Shown here: positions 18,141 through 27,041 of the stretch, piece by piece
Numbering within the stretch: position 1 is the stretch's first letter
Layout: each line of letters begins with the position of its first letter
Assembly: GCA_036395755.1 (NCBI GenBank)
Contig: DASWCZ010000058.1
Span: 47,218 to 111,217 of the forward strand
Direction: 5' to 3'
DNA from: Gp7-AA6 sp036395755
GTDB taxonomy: Bacteria > Acidobacteriota > Thermoanaerobaculia > UBA5066 > Gp7-AA6
DNA length: 64,000 nt
Notes under the pieces: generated by a model
Told to the model about the DNA's origin: nothing
The model's database searches: none
The model's input: the letters and a program-made list of their open reading frames with translations, nothing else
Position numbers and translations under genes: made by a program

Positions 18141-21100
18141 TCGAGAAGCTCATCGCCCTCTGCGTTCGCAACAAGTTCCTGACCGTCGTCTGTGTGGCCG
18201 GCCTCTTCGGAGCCGGCCTTTGGGCGCTTCGCCGGATCCCGCTCGACGCTCTGCCGGATCTCTCGGACGTGCAGGTGATCGTCTACACGAACTGGGAGGG
18301 GCAGAACCCGAACCTGATCGAGGATCAGGTCACCTATCCGATTGTGTCGGCTCTCATCTCCGCCCCGAAGGTCAAGACCGTCCGCGGCTACTCCTTCTTC
18401 GGCTTCTCTTACGTCTACGTCATCTTCCAGGACGGAACGGACCTCTACTGGGCGCGCAGCCGCGTTCTTGAGTACCTGAACGGGCTGCGGGGCCAGCTTC
18501 CCGAAGGAGTCAATCCGAACCTCGGTCCCGACGCGACCGGCGTGGGCTGGGGCTTCGAGTACGTTCTCGTGGACAAGACCGGGCAGAACTCTCTGGCGGA
18601 CCTTCGCACCTTCCAGGATTGGGACCTCTCCTACTGGCTCCGAGCGGTGCCGGGCGTCGCCGAGGTCTCCTCGGTCGGCGGATTCCAGAAGCAATATCAG
18701 GTCGAGGTCGATCCGACCCGGCTCGCGTCGTACGGTATCGGACTCCACGAAGTCCTGACCGCGGTGCAGGAGTCGAACGGCGACGTCGGTGGGCGCGTGG
18801 TCGAGTGGACCGGCCGCGAATACATGGTGCGCGGACGCGGCTACATCCAGAACCTGGACGACCTGCGACGCGTCCCGATCCGCTCTCGTGCCTCGACAGG
18901 AACACCTGTCTATCTCTCCGACGTCGCGATGATCCACTTCGGGCCCGAGATGCGCCGCGGTGTCGTCGACTGGAACGGGAAAGGGGAAGCGGTCGGAGGG
19001 GTTGTCGTTGTTCGCGCCGGCGAAAACGTCCTCTCCGTCGTCGAGGCTGCCAAGAAGAAGATCGCGGAGCTCTCCGCTTCTTTTCCTCCGGGCGTGCAGC
19101 TCGAGATCGCTTACGACCGCTCCGAGCTGATCCACCGGGCGATCGATACCTTGAAGCGCACGCTGATCGAGGAAATGATCGTCGTGGCTCTCGTCATCCT
19201 GGTCTTCCTCTACCACTTCCGCTCGGCCCTGGTGCCGATTACGGTGCTGCCGGTCGCGATCGTCATCTCGTTCCTGCCGATGGCTCTCCTGCGCGTCTCC
19301 TCCAACATCATGTCGCTCGGTGGGTTCGCTCTGGCGATCGGCGTTCTGGTCGACGCCTCGATCGTCATGGTCGAGAACGCGCACCGGCACCTGGCCGCGG
19401 TCGATCCCGCCCGGGGCCGCGCCGGGCGCGAGTCGGCGATCCTGACCGCCTCACAGCAGGTCGGACGCGCGATCTTCTTCTCGCTGGTGATCATCGTCGT
19501 CTCGTTCCTGCCGGTCTTTCTCCTGACCGGTGAGGAGGGGCGACTCTTCCATCCGCTCGCCTTCACTAAGACGTTCGCGATCGCGGCGGCGTCGATTCTC
19601 TCGATCACGCTCGTGCCGATTCTTATGGGAGCCTGGATGCGCGGGAGGGTCCGCCCCGAAGAGGAGAACCCGGTCGCGATGTTCTTCCGCCGCCTCTACG
19701 CGCCGGTCTTGAACCGCGCTCTGCGCTTTCCGAAGACGACACTTCTCCTCAATTTCCTGCTGATCCCAGCGGTCATTCCTCTCGCGATGTCCCTCGGCTC
19801 CGAGTTCATGCCGCAGCTTCGGGAAGGCTCGCTCATGTACATGCCGACGGGCCTTCCGATGATGTCGGTCGAACAGGCGCGGGACGTTCTAGTCAAGACC
19901 GACGGAACGATCATGACGTTTCCCGAGGTGCAGTCCGTCCTCGGCAAGTCGGGCAAGTTCGAAAGCTCGACCGATCCGGCGCCCGTTGAGATGTTCGAGA
20001 CGACGATCGTCCTCAAGCCGCGCGAAAGCTGGCCCAAGGCTTTTCACCGACGCTGGTACTCGGGGTGGCCCGACTGGACCAAACCGATTTTCCGGCCGAT
20101 CTGGCCCGAGATGCGCGTCTCCACGCAGGACGAGCTGATGGCGACGATGAACGAGAAGCTCCAGGTTCCCGGCATGCCCGTCGCCTGGACGCAGCCGATC
20201 CGAAACCGTCTGGACATGCTCGCGACCGGGGTTCGGACGAAAGTCGGCGTCAAGGTCTACGGCTCGGACTATCCCACGATCGAAAAAGTGAGTCTCGACA
20301 TCGAGAATGCCCTGAAGGACCTGCCGGGCGCCCGCAGTGTCTACGCCGAGCGGACGACCGGAGGTACGTACCTCGATTTCGTGGTGGACCGGGACGCGGC
20401 GGCTCGATACGGCCTCTCGGTCATGCAGGTTCAGAACACGCTCGAGGCGGCGACCGGAGGAAAAATGGCGGCGACGACGGTCGAGGGGCGCCGCCGCTTC
20501 ACGGTCCTCGTTCGTTACCCGCGCGATTACCGCAGCGACATCGAGCAGCTACGGCGCATCCTGGTGATGGCGCCTTCCGGCGCGCAGGTTCCCGTCGGGC
20601 AGCTCGCCCAGATCCGCATCACGACCGGCCCCCCGATGTACCGGGACGAGAACGGTAGGCTGTCGGGAATCGTGTACGTCGACACGGACACGTCCGATCT
20701 GGTCGGCTTCGTCCGCGCGGCCCAGGAGCGCGTGGCTTCCCGCGTGAAGCCCCCTTCCGGCATCACGCTCGACTGGACCGGTCAATACGAGTTCCAGGTC
20801 CACGCGCGCAAGACGCTGCAGTTGGTCCTCCCGATCGTTTTCGCCGCGATCTTCTTTCTCTTGACGACGACCTTCCGCTCCGCTTCCGAAGCCACGATCG
20901 TCATGCTCTCGGTGATCTACGCCATGACGGGGGGCGTCATTCTCCAGTGGCTCCTCGGCTACAACTTCTCCGTCGCCGTCTGGATCGGCTACATCGCCCT
21001 TTACGGCGTGGCCGTCGAGACCGGCGTCATCATGGTGATCTACCTCCACGAGGCGCTCGACCGGAGGCTCGCTCGCGGAGAGCCGACCCGCGACGATATC

Positions 21101-21451
21101 CTCGAGGCGACGCGCGAGGGCTCCGTCCTGCGGCTGCGGCCGAAATTGATGACGGTTGCCGCGGCAACGCTCTCGCTGGTTCCCATCTTCTGGTCCACAG
21201 GGACCGGCTCCGAGGTCATGAGGCCCATCGCGACGCCGATCGTGGGCGGAATGGTCACCTCCACCATCCACGTACTGCTCGTCACACCGGTGATCTTCTT
21301 CTTGATGAAAGAACGGGCTCGCAAGAAGGGGAAGCTGCGTGCCTCGGGGATGTCGCTCGAGGCCCGGCCCCGGGAGACGGAGCCCGAGAGGGAGAGCTCC
21401 GTTGTTCGAGAGGCCGAAGTTCCCGACGAAGTCGGAGGGGCGATCCCATGA
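18137..21451 (+). CDS. cusA: Heavy-metal efflux RND pump (CusA/CzcA-type)
   Basis: Proton-driven inner-membrane pump, 1104 aa, of the HME-RND family. N-terminal IPLDALPDLSDVQVIV and the TM4 block GGFALAIGVLVDASIVMVEN are HME signatures, and two large periplasmic loops with porter-domain features are present. The C-terminal TM11-12 region reads TVAAATLSLVPIFWSTGTGS, followed by KERARKKGKLRA in the cytoplasm. It forms the CusCBA-like exporter with the two preceding genes. The Met-rich spacing suggests monovalent copper or silver, but CzcA-type divalent metals cannot be excluded. A charged C-terminal extension of about 35 residues is present. Confidence 0.93.
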   Translation: MIEKLIALCVRNKFLTVVCVAGLFGAGLWALRRIPLDALPDLSDVQVIVYTNWEGQNPNLIEDQVTYPIVSALISAPKVKTVRGYSFFGFSYVYVIFQDGTDLYWARSRVLEYLNGLRGQLPEGVNPNLGPDATGVGWGFEYVLVDKTGQNSLADLRTFQDWDLSYWLRAVPGVAEVSSVGGFQKQYQVEVDPTRLASYGIGLHEVLTAVQESNGDVGGRVVEWTGREYMVRGRGYIQNLDDLRRVPIRSRASTGTPVYLSDVAMIHFGPEMRRGVVDWNGKGEAVGGVVVVRAGENVLSVVEAAKKKIAELSASFPPGVQLEIAYDRSELIHRAIDTLKRTLIEEMIVVALVILVFLYHFRSALVPITVLPVAIVISFLPMALLRVSSNIMSLGGFALAIGVLVDASIVMVENAHRHLAAVDPARGRAGRESAILTASQQVGRAIFFSLVIIVVSFLPVFLLTGEEGRLFHPLAFTKTFAIAAASILSITLVPILMGAWMRGRVRPEEENPVAMFFRRLYAPVLNRALRFPKTTLLLNFLLIPAVIPLAMSLGSEFMPQLREGSLMYMPTGLPMMSVEQARDVLVKTDGTIMTFPEVQSVLGKSGKFESSTDPAPVEMFETTIVLKPRESWPKAFHRRWYSGWPDWTKPIFRPIWPEMRVSTQDELMATMNEKLQVPGMPVAWTQPIRNRLDMLATGVRTKVGVKVYGSDYPTIEKVSLDIENALKDLPGARSVYAERTTGGTYLDFVVDRDAAARYGLSVMQVQNTLEAATGGKMAATTVEGRRRFTVLVRYPRDYRSDIEQLRRILVMAPSGAQVPVGQLAQIRITTGPPMYRDENGRLSGIVYVDTDTSDLVGFVRAAQERVASRVKPPSGITLDWTGQYEFQVHARKTLQLVLPIVFAAIFFLLTTTFRSASEATIVMLSVIYAMTGGVILQWLLGYNFSVAVWIGYIALYGVAVETGVIMVIYLHEALDRRLARGEPTRDDILEATREGSVLRLRPKLMTVAAATLSLVPIFWSTGTGSEVMRPIATPIVGGMVTSTIHVLLVTPVIFFLMKERARKKGKLRASGMSLEARPRETEPERESSVVREAEVPDEVGGAIP

Positions 21452-21508
21452 ACGAGATGAGAGCGTCCGCGCGCTGTCGGCAAGGCGCGGATAAAGAAAG
21501 GAGTACCT

Positions 21509-21721
21509 GTGCCTGACGGAAATCGGACGAACCCGCCGATCCTCATCCTGGCTGGCGTCGGTGTCCTGGCTCTGATCCTTCTGCTCGTCGGGTCTCTGAC
21601 TCATGGCTCGATGATGGGAGGAATGATGGGCGGCGGGATGATGGGAGGCGGCTGGCTTCTCGGGCTTCTCGTCCTCGTCGTTGTCGTCGCGCTGGTGGTT
21701 CTGCTCGCGCGACGCGCGTAG
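21509..21721 (+). CDS. Small membrane protein with Gly-Met repeats
   Basis: A 70-aa protein with two hydrophobic segments flanking a His/Met/Gly-rich turn (HGSMMGGMMGGGMMGGG). It follows cusA by 57 bases and has a strong ribosome site (AAAGGAG) before GTG 21509. Met clusters in a periplasmic-facing loop would be suitable soft-metal ligands, in keeping with the operon, but no family is recognised. The Gly-Met run could also simply be a flexible hinge. Confidence 0.72.
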   Translation: MPDGNRTNPPILILAGVGVLALILLLVGSLTHGSMMGGMMGGGMMGGGWLLGLLVLVVVVALVVLLARRA

Positions 21722-21832
21722 CCGGGCTCGCGGCCACACTCCGGATCGGCCTCGCCGTCGCGAGCCGGCCGTGCACCGGGACCGCAGAAGTTCACGGAAA
21801 GGACGATTGAGCGCCGTGCTATTTTTGTCGCG

Positions 21833-21907
21833 GGCCCCATCGTCTAGTGGTTAGGACACGGCTCTTTCAAGGCCGCGGCACGGGTTCGAGTCCCGTTGGG
21901 GCCACCA
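21833..21907 (+). tRNA. tRNA-Glu (anticodon UUC)
   Basis: Complete cloverleaf: acceptor arm GGCCCCA / TGGGGCC, anticodon loop CTTTCAA with anticodon TTC, T-arm GGGTTCGAGTCCC, encoded CCA end. It reads GAA/GAG codons. It lies downstream of the metal efflux operon, and a broken gene end follows within 25 bases. Confidence 0.95.
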
Positions 21908-21930
21908 GCTCAGACGTCAGGACTTAGTAG

Positions 21931-22043
21931 GAAATCCGCGAAGGGAGCCCCGTCTTGAAGGAACTCCTCGACTCCGGCGCCGTCCGCCTGGTCGAGGAAT
22001 GTACGATCTAGAGACCGGCGCCGTCACGTTCTCCGAGAACTAG
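21931..22043 (+). pseudogene. Frameshifted 3' remnant of a beta-carbonic anhydrase
   Basis: Starting just after an in-frame TAG at 21928, the frame reads EIREGSPVLKELLDSGAVRLVEE and then hits a stop at 22009. Shifting frame at about 22000 continues as MYDLETGAVTFSEN and a stop at 22041. Together these match the usual end of beta-class carbonic anhydrases (IRE.SPVL.EL...G...IVGA.YDLETG.V.F). The catalytic domain is absent, so only about 35 C-terminal residues survive with one frameshift. It sits 23 bases after the tRNA-Glu 3' end, suggesting deletion or integration next to the tRNA. No mobile-element gene is visible. The recognition rests on a short segment. Confidence 0.55.
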
Positions 22044-22077
22044 CCGGAGAACTGCATCACTTGCCCGAGCCGGGAAA

Positions 22078-24756
22078 TCAAATCGGGCGCAGAATCTCCC
22101 GCACCGATCCGATCAGGTCGGGAATCCGGAACGGCTTCGCGACGAACCGGTCGGCGCCCGATTCGAAGACCTTCCGGCGCCGCTCCCGCGTCACGTCGCC
22201 GGTCAACGCGATGATCCTCACCCGGCCGAGCTCGGGCTCCTGCCGGATGCGGCGGATGACCTCGACGCCGTCCATGCCCGGCATCATCATGTCGAGGAGA
22301 AGCACGTTCGGCCGGTGTTCCCGGATGGCCTTCAACCCCTCCTCGCCGCCGCGGGCGGTAAAGACTTCATAGCCCTCTTCCTCGAGAAGAACGGTCAACG
22401 CCTCGCGCGAGGTCGCGTCGTCGTCGATCACGAGTATGGTGGCAGGCCCCGGTTGGAACTCCTGCGCCGCCGCGCCGGTGCGTCCAGAGCTCGGGGGCGG
22501 CTCACCGAGCACCCGTTCGGCGGGAATGGTCGCGATGAACACGGAGCCCGCTCCGACGCGGCTCTCGACCTGGAGAGACCCGCCGAAGGCCTGCATGATG
22601 CGGCGTGAGATCGCGAGGCCGAGGCCACTCCCCTTGCTGCGATCCCGCTCGTCGTTTTGGACCTGAAAGAACTCGCTGAAGACCGACGTCAAGTGCTCCG
22701 GCGGGATGCCCCGTCCCGTGTCGCGCACGCGCAGGTGCAGGTCGCCACCGGGAGTCCGCGAAATCTCGATCTTCACGAGGCCGCTCTCCGTGAATTTCAC
22801 GGCGTTACTGACGAGATTCGTCAAGACGCGTCCGAACTCCGTCCGGTCCGCCCGCACTCCCGGCGGCGGTATGTCCCACCGGGTCCGGAGCCGCAGTCCT
22901 TTTTGCCGGGCCGCGGCGGCGCAGGTCGCGAAACACTCCTCGACGAGGTCGGAAAGCGCGAACTCCTCGTCACGCAGTCTCTTCTGGCCGGAATCGAAGC
23001 TGCCGATCTCGAGGAGGTCCGAGAGCAGGTCCGCGAAAGACGACGACGCGGCCTCCAGCCGGCGGCATCGCTCGACCAAGCGAGCGCCGTCACCGATCCC
23101 CTGCTCCGCTTCCTTGCGGATCAGGGAAGAAAGCAGAGTGATCGCGTTCGCGGGAGTCCGCAGGTCGTGGCTCACCGCCGACAGAAAACGGCTCTTCTGC
23201 GTGCTCGCCTCCTGCGCGCCGGCGAACAGGAGCGCGTTGTCGACCGCGAGCGCGGCCCTTCGAGCGAGCTCCTCCGCGAGAGCGAGATCGGTGTCGCCGT
23301 AGCTGCGGCCGGGGACCGAGAGGACGAAGCTCATCGCGCCGAGCGTCCGATCCCGAGCCTTCAACGGCACGCACATGGAGCTGAAAACGTTCTCCTCGAG
23401 AAGACGCAGGTGCTCCGCGTCCCACGCCGACTGCTCGAGCATCGACTCGGTCACCTGTCGGACCAGCTCCGATTCTCCGGCTCGGAGGACGTGGTGCACT
23501 CCGATCGGAGAGAGAGGATTCGGCGGATATCTCGACAACAGCGGCTCCTTCTCCGGGTCGACGTGCGACACCGCGACCCTCCGGACGGCACCGTGCGCAT
23601 CGAGAAGATCGATGACGCAAGCATCTCCGAGCTGGGGGACCGCGAGCCGGGCCAGATTCGGAAGGGTGACCTCGTAGTCGAGTGAGGAGCCCAGGATCGC
23701 GCTCGCGTCCGCGAGGAAACGATGCTCTTCATCGACGCGTCTTCGCTCCGTCACGTCATGGGCGAGGATCAGACGAAGTCGCCGTCCTCCCGTGACGACG
23801 TCGCGACCGCTGACCTCGACCCAGAGATAGCTCCCGTCCTTGCGCCGATGCTTTCGCACTCCGGCGTTCCACGGCTCGATCCCGGCCGACCGATCCCAAC
23901 GGAACTCGGTAATGGATTCGACATCCTCGGGCGCCAGGATGTCCCGGATCGTCAGCTGGAGAAACTCCTCGCGCGAGTAGCCATACTGTCGGACGGCGGC
24001 ATCGTTGACGGCCACGAACTGCAGAGTCTCCGGATCGCGCAGCCACATCGGAAACGGGTTGATCTCGAAGAGCGCGCGGTAGTTCTCTTCTCTCTCGCGA
24101 AGACCCTCCTCCGCGATCTTGCGCTCGATGAACTGGCCGATCCGGCGGCCGAGGTCCGCGAGCGCGTCCATCAGCTCCGGGTCGGGGGGACGGCTCTCGT
24201 TCCGGAAGAACTCGATCACACCGAGGATCCCGCCGCGGCTCTCAATCGGAAAGCCGCACGCCGCGTGGAGGCCGTCGTGAAGGGCGTACGGCGCCCTCGG
24301 GAAGTTGGAATCGGCGACCACGTCGGGGATCCATGCCGGCTTGCCGCTCGCCCACACCCGGCCCGGCATTCCAACGCCTGACGGAAAGAGAGTTTCTCGT
24401 GTGACGCGTTCGAACGAGGCGACGTTCAGAGAAGACGAGTGCCAGACGTCGACGCAGCGCAGCCGGTTCGTCGGGTGATCGATCGTCCAGATCGATCCGA
24501 CCTGCCAGCCCAGATTCTCGCAGATTGCCTCGAGGAGCCGGGGCGCCGCATCCGGAAGCGCCTCCGCTTCCGCGAGAACACGCGTGACCGCGAAGTACAA
24601 CTCCTGGCGGACCTCGGCCTTCCGGGGCCCCGTGACGTTCCGGGTGACGTTCCGGAGGGCCGGGGGCGAAGCCTCGACAGGCGAAAGAGTTCGGGAAGGC
24701 GTCGCGCGCCGCCCTTTCGTTCCTCCCCTCCCGCGCGGGACCTTGCGTGCGCTCAT
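22078..24756 (-). CDS. Hybrid sensor histidine kinase (GAF-PAS-GAF-HK-REC)
   Basis: An 892-aa soluble signalling protein without membrane segments. In order: GAF domain (about 50-215), PAS/PAC (about 225-335, ending ILAHDVTERRR), second GAF (about 345-505), HisKA with phospho-acceptor His in AVSHDLRTPAN, HATPase with NLVSNAVKFTE, DTGRGIPP and GSGLGLAISRRIM, then a receiver domain (ILVIDDDATSREA...LLLDMMMPGMDGVEVI) with its acceptor Asp. It probably senses a cytoplasmic or redox ligand through the GAF/PAS domains. No DNA-binding response regulator lies next to it, so its output partner is elsewhere. The link to the copper island is unclear. Confidence 0.92.
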   Translation of the reverse strand: MSARKVPRGRGGTKGRRATPSRTLSPVEASPPALRNVTRNVTGPRKAEVRQELYFAVTRVLAEAEALPDAAPRLLEAICENLGWQVGSIWTIDHPTNRLRCVDVWHSSSLNVASFERVTRETLFPSGVGMPGRVWASGKPAWIPDVVADSNFPRAPYALHDGLHAACGFPIESRGGILGVIEFFRNESRPPDPELMDALADLGRRIGQFIERKIAEEGLREREENYRALFEINPFPMWLRDPETLQFVAVNDAAVRQYGYSREEFLQLTIRDILAPEDVESITEFRWDRSAGIEPWNAGVRKHRRKDGSYLWVEVSGRDVVTGGRRLRLILAHDVTERRRVDEEHRFLADASAILGSSLDYEVTLPNLARLAVPQLGDACVIDLLDAHGAVRRVAVSHVDPEKEPLLSRYPPNPLSPIGVHHVLRAGESELVRQVTESMLEQSAWDAEHLRLLEENVFSSMCVPLKARDRTLGAMSFVLSVPGRSYGDTDLALAEELARRAALAVDNALLFAGAQEASTQKSRFLSAVSHDLRTPANAITLLSSLIRKEAEQGIGDGARLVERCRRLEAASSSFADLLSDLLEIGSFDSGQKRLRDEEFALSDLVEECFATCAAAARQKGLRLRTRWDIPPPGVRADRTEFGRVLTNLVSNAVKFTESGLVKIEISRTPGGDLHLRVRDTGRGIPPEHLTSVFSEFFQVQNDERDRSKGSGLGLAISRRIMQAFGGSLQVESRVGAGSVFIATIPAERVLGEPPPSSGRTGAAAQEFQPGPATILVIDDDATSREALTVLLEEEGYEVFTARGGEEGLKAIREHRPNVLLLDMMMPGMDGVEVIRRIRQEPELGRVRIIALTGDVTRERRRKVFESGADRFVAKPFRIPDLIGSVREILRPI

Positions 24757-24877
24757 TTCGAAAAAACAACGCGACGGTTGGGGCGCGGGTCGCAGGCGGT
24801 GGAGGAAAAATCGCGCAAAGGTATCTACAACTCGAAAGCCCGCCGATGCGGTGCAATTTCCGGGCCGTCCGGCGCCC

Positions 24878-25864
24878 TCACTCGGACCGCAGAGCCCGGG
24901 TCATCAGGCGCTCGACGCCCTCTGCGGCCGACATGCCTTCGTAGAGTACAGAGACGACGACTTCGGAGATCGGCGCCTCGACGCCGGCGCGCGCCGCGAT
25001 CGTCGGAACCGCGAGACAGGTCCGGGCGCCTTCCGCGACCTCGGGCATCCGGACGAGGACGTCGGCGAGCGGACGGCCCCGGCCGATCTCTTCGCCGAGA
25101 TGGCGGTTGCGAGACTGCCTGCCCGTCGCCGTCAACATCAGATCGCCCATCCCCGCGAGCCCGTGAACGGTCCGCATCTCTCCCCCAAACGCCCGCACGA
25201 TACGGGCGATCTCCGTCAGGCCGCGCGTCACGAGCGCGGCGAGAGTGTTGTGGCCGTAACCGAGCCCGGAGACGATCCCGGCGGCGATCGCGACGACGTT
25301 CTTGAGAGCCCCCGCGAGCTCGACGCCGACGACGTCCGATGAGCTGTAGAGGCGCAGCTGTGCGTTCGAGAACCTCTGCTGGAGGTCCCGGGCAAAGCTC
25401 TCACCTCGGTCGGCGATTACGGCGGCCGACGGATCGCCGCGCGCGACGCCTTCCGCAAACGTCGGCCCCGAGAGCGCCGCGACGGACGAAGACGGATAGC
25501 GCTCCAGGACGATCTCGGTCATTCGCTTGAGAGTTTCGGGCTCGATCCCCTTCGCCGTCGAGACAAACCGCCGCGCGCGGGCGTCGGGCCCGGGAGACGC
25601 GTTGAGGACGTCCCTCATGGCCGCGCAGGGCACCGAGAGAAGCAGAGTCTCGGAATATTCGAAGGCTTCGGCGAGGTCGGAGGTCGTTCGAACCTTTTCG
25701 GGGATCGAGATGCCGTCGAGCCGCCGCGGATGGCGATGCTCCCCCGCGATCGTCGCGGCGACCTCGGCGTCTCGGCTCCAGAGGAGGACTCCGTGGCCGC
25801 TCCTCGCCAGGTGAATCGCGAGCGCTGTCCCCCAGGAGCCCGCGCCGAGAATCGAGACGTTCAT
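24878..25864 (-). CDS. gpsA: NAD(P)-dependent glycerol-3-phosphate dehydrogenase
   Basis: Reduces dihydroxyacetone phosphate to sn-glycerol-3-phosphate for phospholipid synthesis. A Rossmann motif GAGSWGTALA begins at residue 7, FVSTAKGIEPET and SGPTFAEGVARGDPSA are family blocks, and the catalytic-lysine region reads VELAGALKNVVAIAAG. At 328 aa it has normal length. It overlaps plsY by ATGA, an arrangement that puts the glycerol-3-phosphate producer beside the acyltransferase that uses it. Confidence 0.95.
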   Translation of the reverse strand: MNVSILGAGSWGTALAIHLARSGHGVLLWSRDAEVAATIAGEHRHPRRLDGISIPEKVRTTSDLAEAFEYSETLLLSVPCAAMRDVLNASPGPDARARRFVSTAKGIEPETLKRMTEIVLERYPSSSVAALSGPTFAEGVARGDPSAAVIADRGESFARDLQQRFSNAQLRLYSSSDVVGVELAGALKNVVAIAAGIVSGLGYGHNTLAALVTRGLTEIARIVRAFGGEMRTVHGLAGMGDLMLTATGRQSRNRHLGEEIGRGRPLADVLVRMPEVAEGARTCLAVPTIAARAGVEAPISEVVVSVLYEGMSAAEGVERLMTRALRSE

Positions 25865-26457
25865 GGGCCGCCCAACCGGTGCTCTTCCCCTCGAGCGAGC
25901 CTCTTCAGATTCGCGAGGTGCTTCACGAGAACGAGGAGAGCGGTCGCGCCCGCCGCGGTGACGACGGCGCGCGGAGCGTGAAAGAGGAGGCCCGCTACGG
26001 GAGGCAGGAGCGCCATCGAGACGACGGAGCCGAGCGAGACGTAACGCGTCGCCGCGACGACCACGATGAAGATGCCGAGGGAGGCGAGCAGGGCGAGAGG
26101 GGAGAGGACCAAGAACGCCCCGACGGCGGTGGCAACGCCTTTCCCGCCACGGAAACCGTAGAACACGGGAAAGACGTGGCCGAGGATGGCCGCGAACCCC
26201 GCGGCCGCCGCCCAGCGAGGATCGGCGGTGACGAGGCGCATGAGGAGCACGGCGGCGGCTCCCTTCGCGACGTCCAGGAGGGCAACGAGGAGAGCGAGCT
26301 TCTTCCCGTGGGCGCGCAACACGTTCGTGGCTCCGGCGTTGCCCGAGCCTTCCGCCCGGATGTCGGTCCCGGTCGTTGCGCGCACGAGGAGGACAGCGAA
26401 CGAGATCGATCCCAGCACGTAGCCGACGACGACGAGCACCGCCGGCGGGACGTTCAC
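25861..26457 (-). CDS. plsY: Acyl-phosphate:glycerol-3-phosphate acyltransferase
   Basis: Integral membrane enzyme (198 aa, about five segments) that acylates glycerol-3-phosphate using acyl-phosphate. Diagnostic motifs are GSGNAGATNVLRAHG, FPVFYGFRGGKGVATAVG and VSLGSV. The start is GTG 26457, overlapping the thpR stop (GTGA); the frame is open far upstream, but those residues are shadow of thpR. It ends in an ATGA overlap with gpsA. Part of the cinA-thpR-plsY-gpsA chain. Confidence 0.93.
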   Translation of the reverse strand: MNVPPAVLVVVGYVLGSISFAVLLVRATTGTDIRAEGSGNAGATNVLRAHGKKLALLVALLDVAKGAAAVLLMRLVTADPRWAAAAGFAAILGHVFPVFYGFRGGKGVATAVGAFLVLSPLALLASLGIFIVVVAATRYVSLGSVVSMALLPPVAGLLFHAPRAVVTAAGATALLVLVKHLANLKRLARGEEHRLGGP

Positions 26458-27041
26458 GCCCTCACTCCCCGCGGGCCTCCCTGGAACGTCCATTCGCGGA
26501 TCGGCGTGTGCACGGCCCCCTCCGGCGTCAGCAGGCTCTGGAAGAGGACGCACGAGCGCGCAAGCCACGCCGGAAACGGCCAGGACTCGACTTCGCGGCG
26601 GCACTCCTCCACCGCCTCCGGCGGCCAGGGCTCCCGGACCCGCGCGAAGGTGACGTGCGCGTGAAAGACGCGGTCCTCTCCGGGCAAACCGAGGCGCGTG
26701 GCTGTCTCCTGCGCGCGCCTTGCGAGCCGTGTGACCGATTCCAGGCCGGGAGACGGTGAGAACCCGACCCCGAGCACGCGCGGGCGTCCGCGCTCCGGAA
26801 AGATCGCCGCCGGACCGGCCTGGATCTCGCCCGTCACGGTCTCGAGCGCGGCCGCGCCGATCTCCTCGGCGAAACGCCCGGCGGTGCCTTCGTCGATCTC
26901 TCCCAGGAACTTCAACGTCAGGTGCCACGAGTCGGGCTTCGTCCAGGAGGCGCGCGGGAAGCGGTCGCGCAGGCGGGCGACGAGCCCCCGGGCGCTCTCG
27001 ACCCACATCGCGTGGGAAGGTACCGCGAGGAAGGTCCTCAC
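26454..27041 (-). CDS. thpR: RNA 2',3'-cyclic phosphodiesterase (2'-5' RNA ligase family)
   Basis: A 195-aa member of the 2H phosphoesterase family, which opens 2',3'-cyclic phosphates or ligates RNA ends. Both catalytic HxT/S motifs are visible: HLTLKFLG near residue 40 and HVTFAR near residue 129. The start is GTG 27041 (MRTFLAVPS), overlapping the cinA stop by GTGA, and the gene overlaps plsY at its other end. Its position after cinA is common in bacteria. Physiological role is not defined by the sequence. Confidence 0.9.
   Translation of the reverse strand: MRTFLAVPSHAMWVESARGLVARLRDRFPRASWTKPDSWHLTLKFLGEIDEGTAGRFAEEIGAAALETVTGEIQAGPAAIFPERGRPRVLGVGFSPSPGLESVTRLARRAQETATRLGLPGEDRVFHAHVTFARVREPWPPEAVEECRREVESWPFPAWLARSCVLFQSLLTPEGAVHTPIREWTFQGGPRGVRA

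Noticed and set aside
21448..21516. 22-codon ORF overlapping the cusA stop (ATGA)
   Set aside because: No recognisable sequence, no hydrophobic or conserved features, and a better gene with a strong ribosome site follows at 21509.
21722..22077. Integrated genetic element beside tRNA-Glu
   Set aside because: No integrase, transposase or repeated tRNA 3' end is visible; only the broken carbonic anhydrase end supports an old rearrangement.
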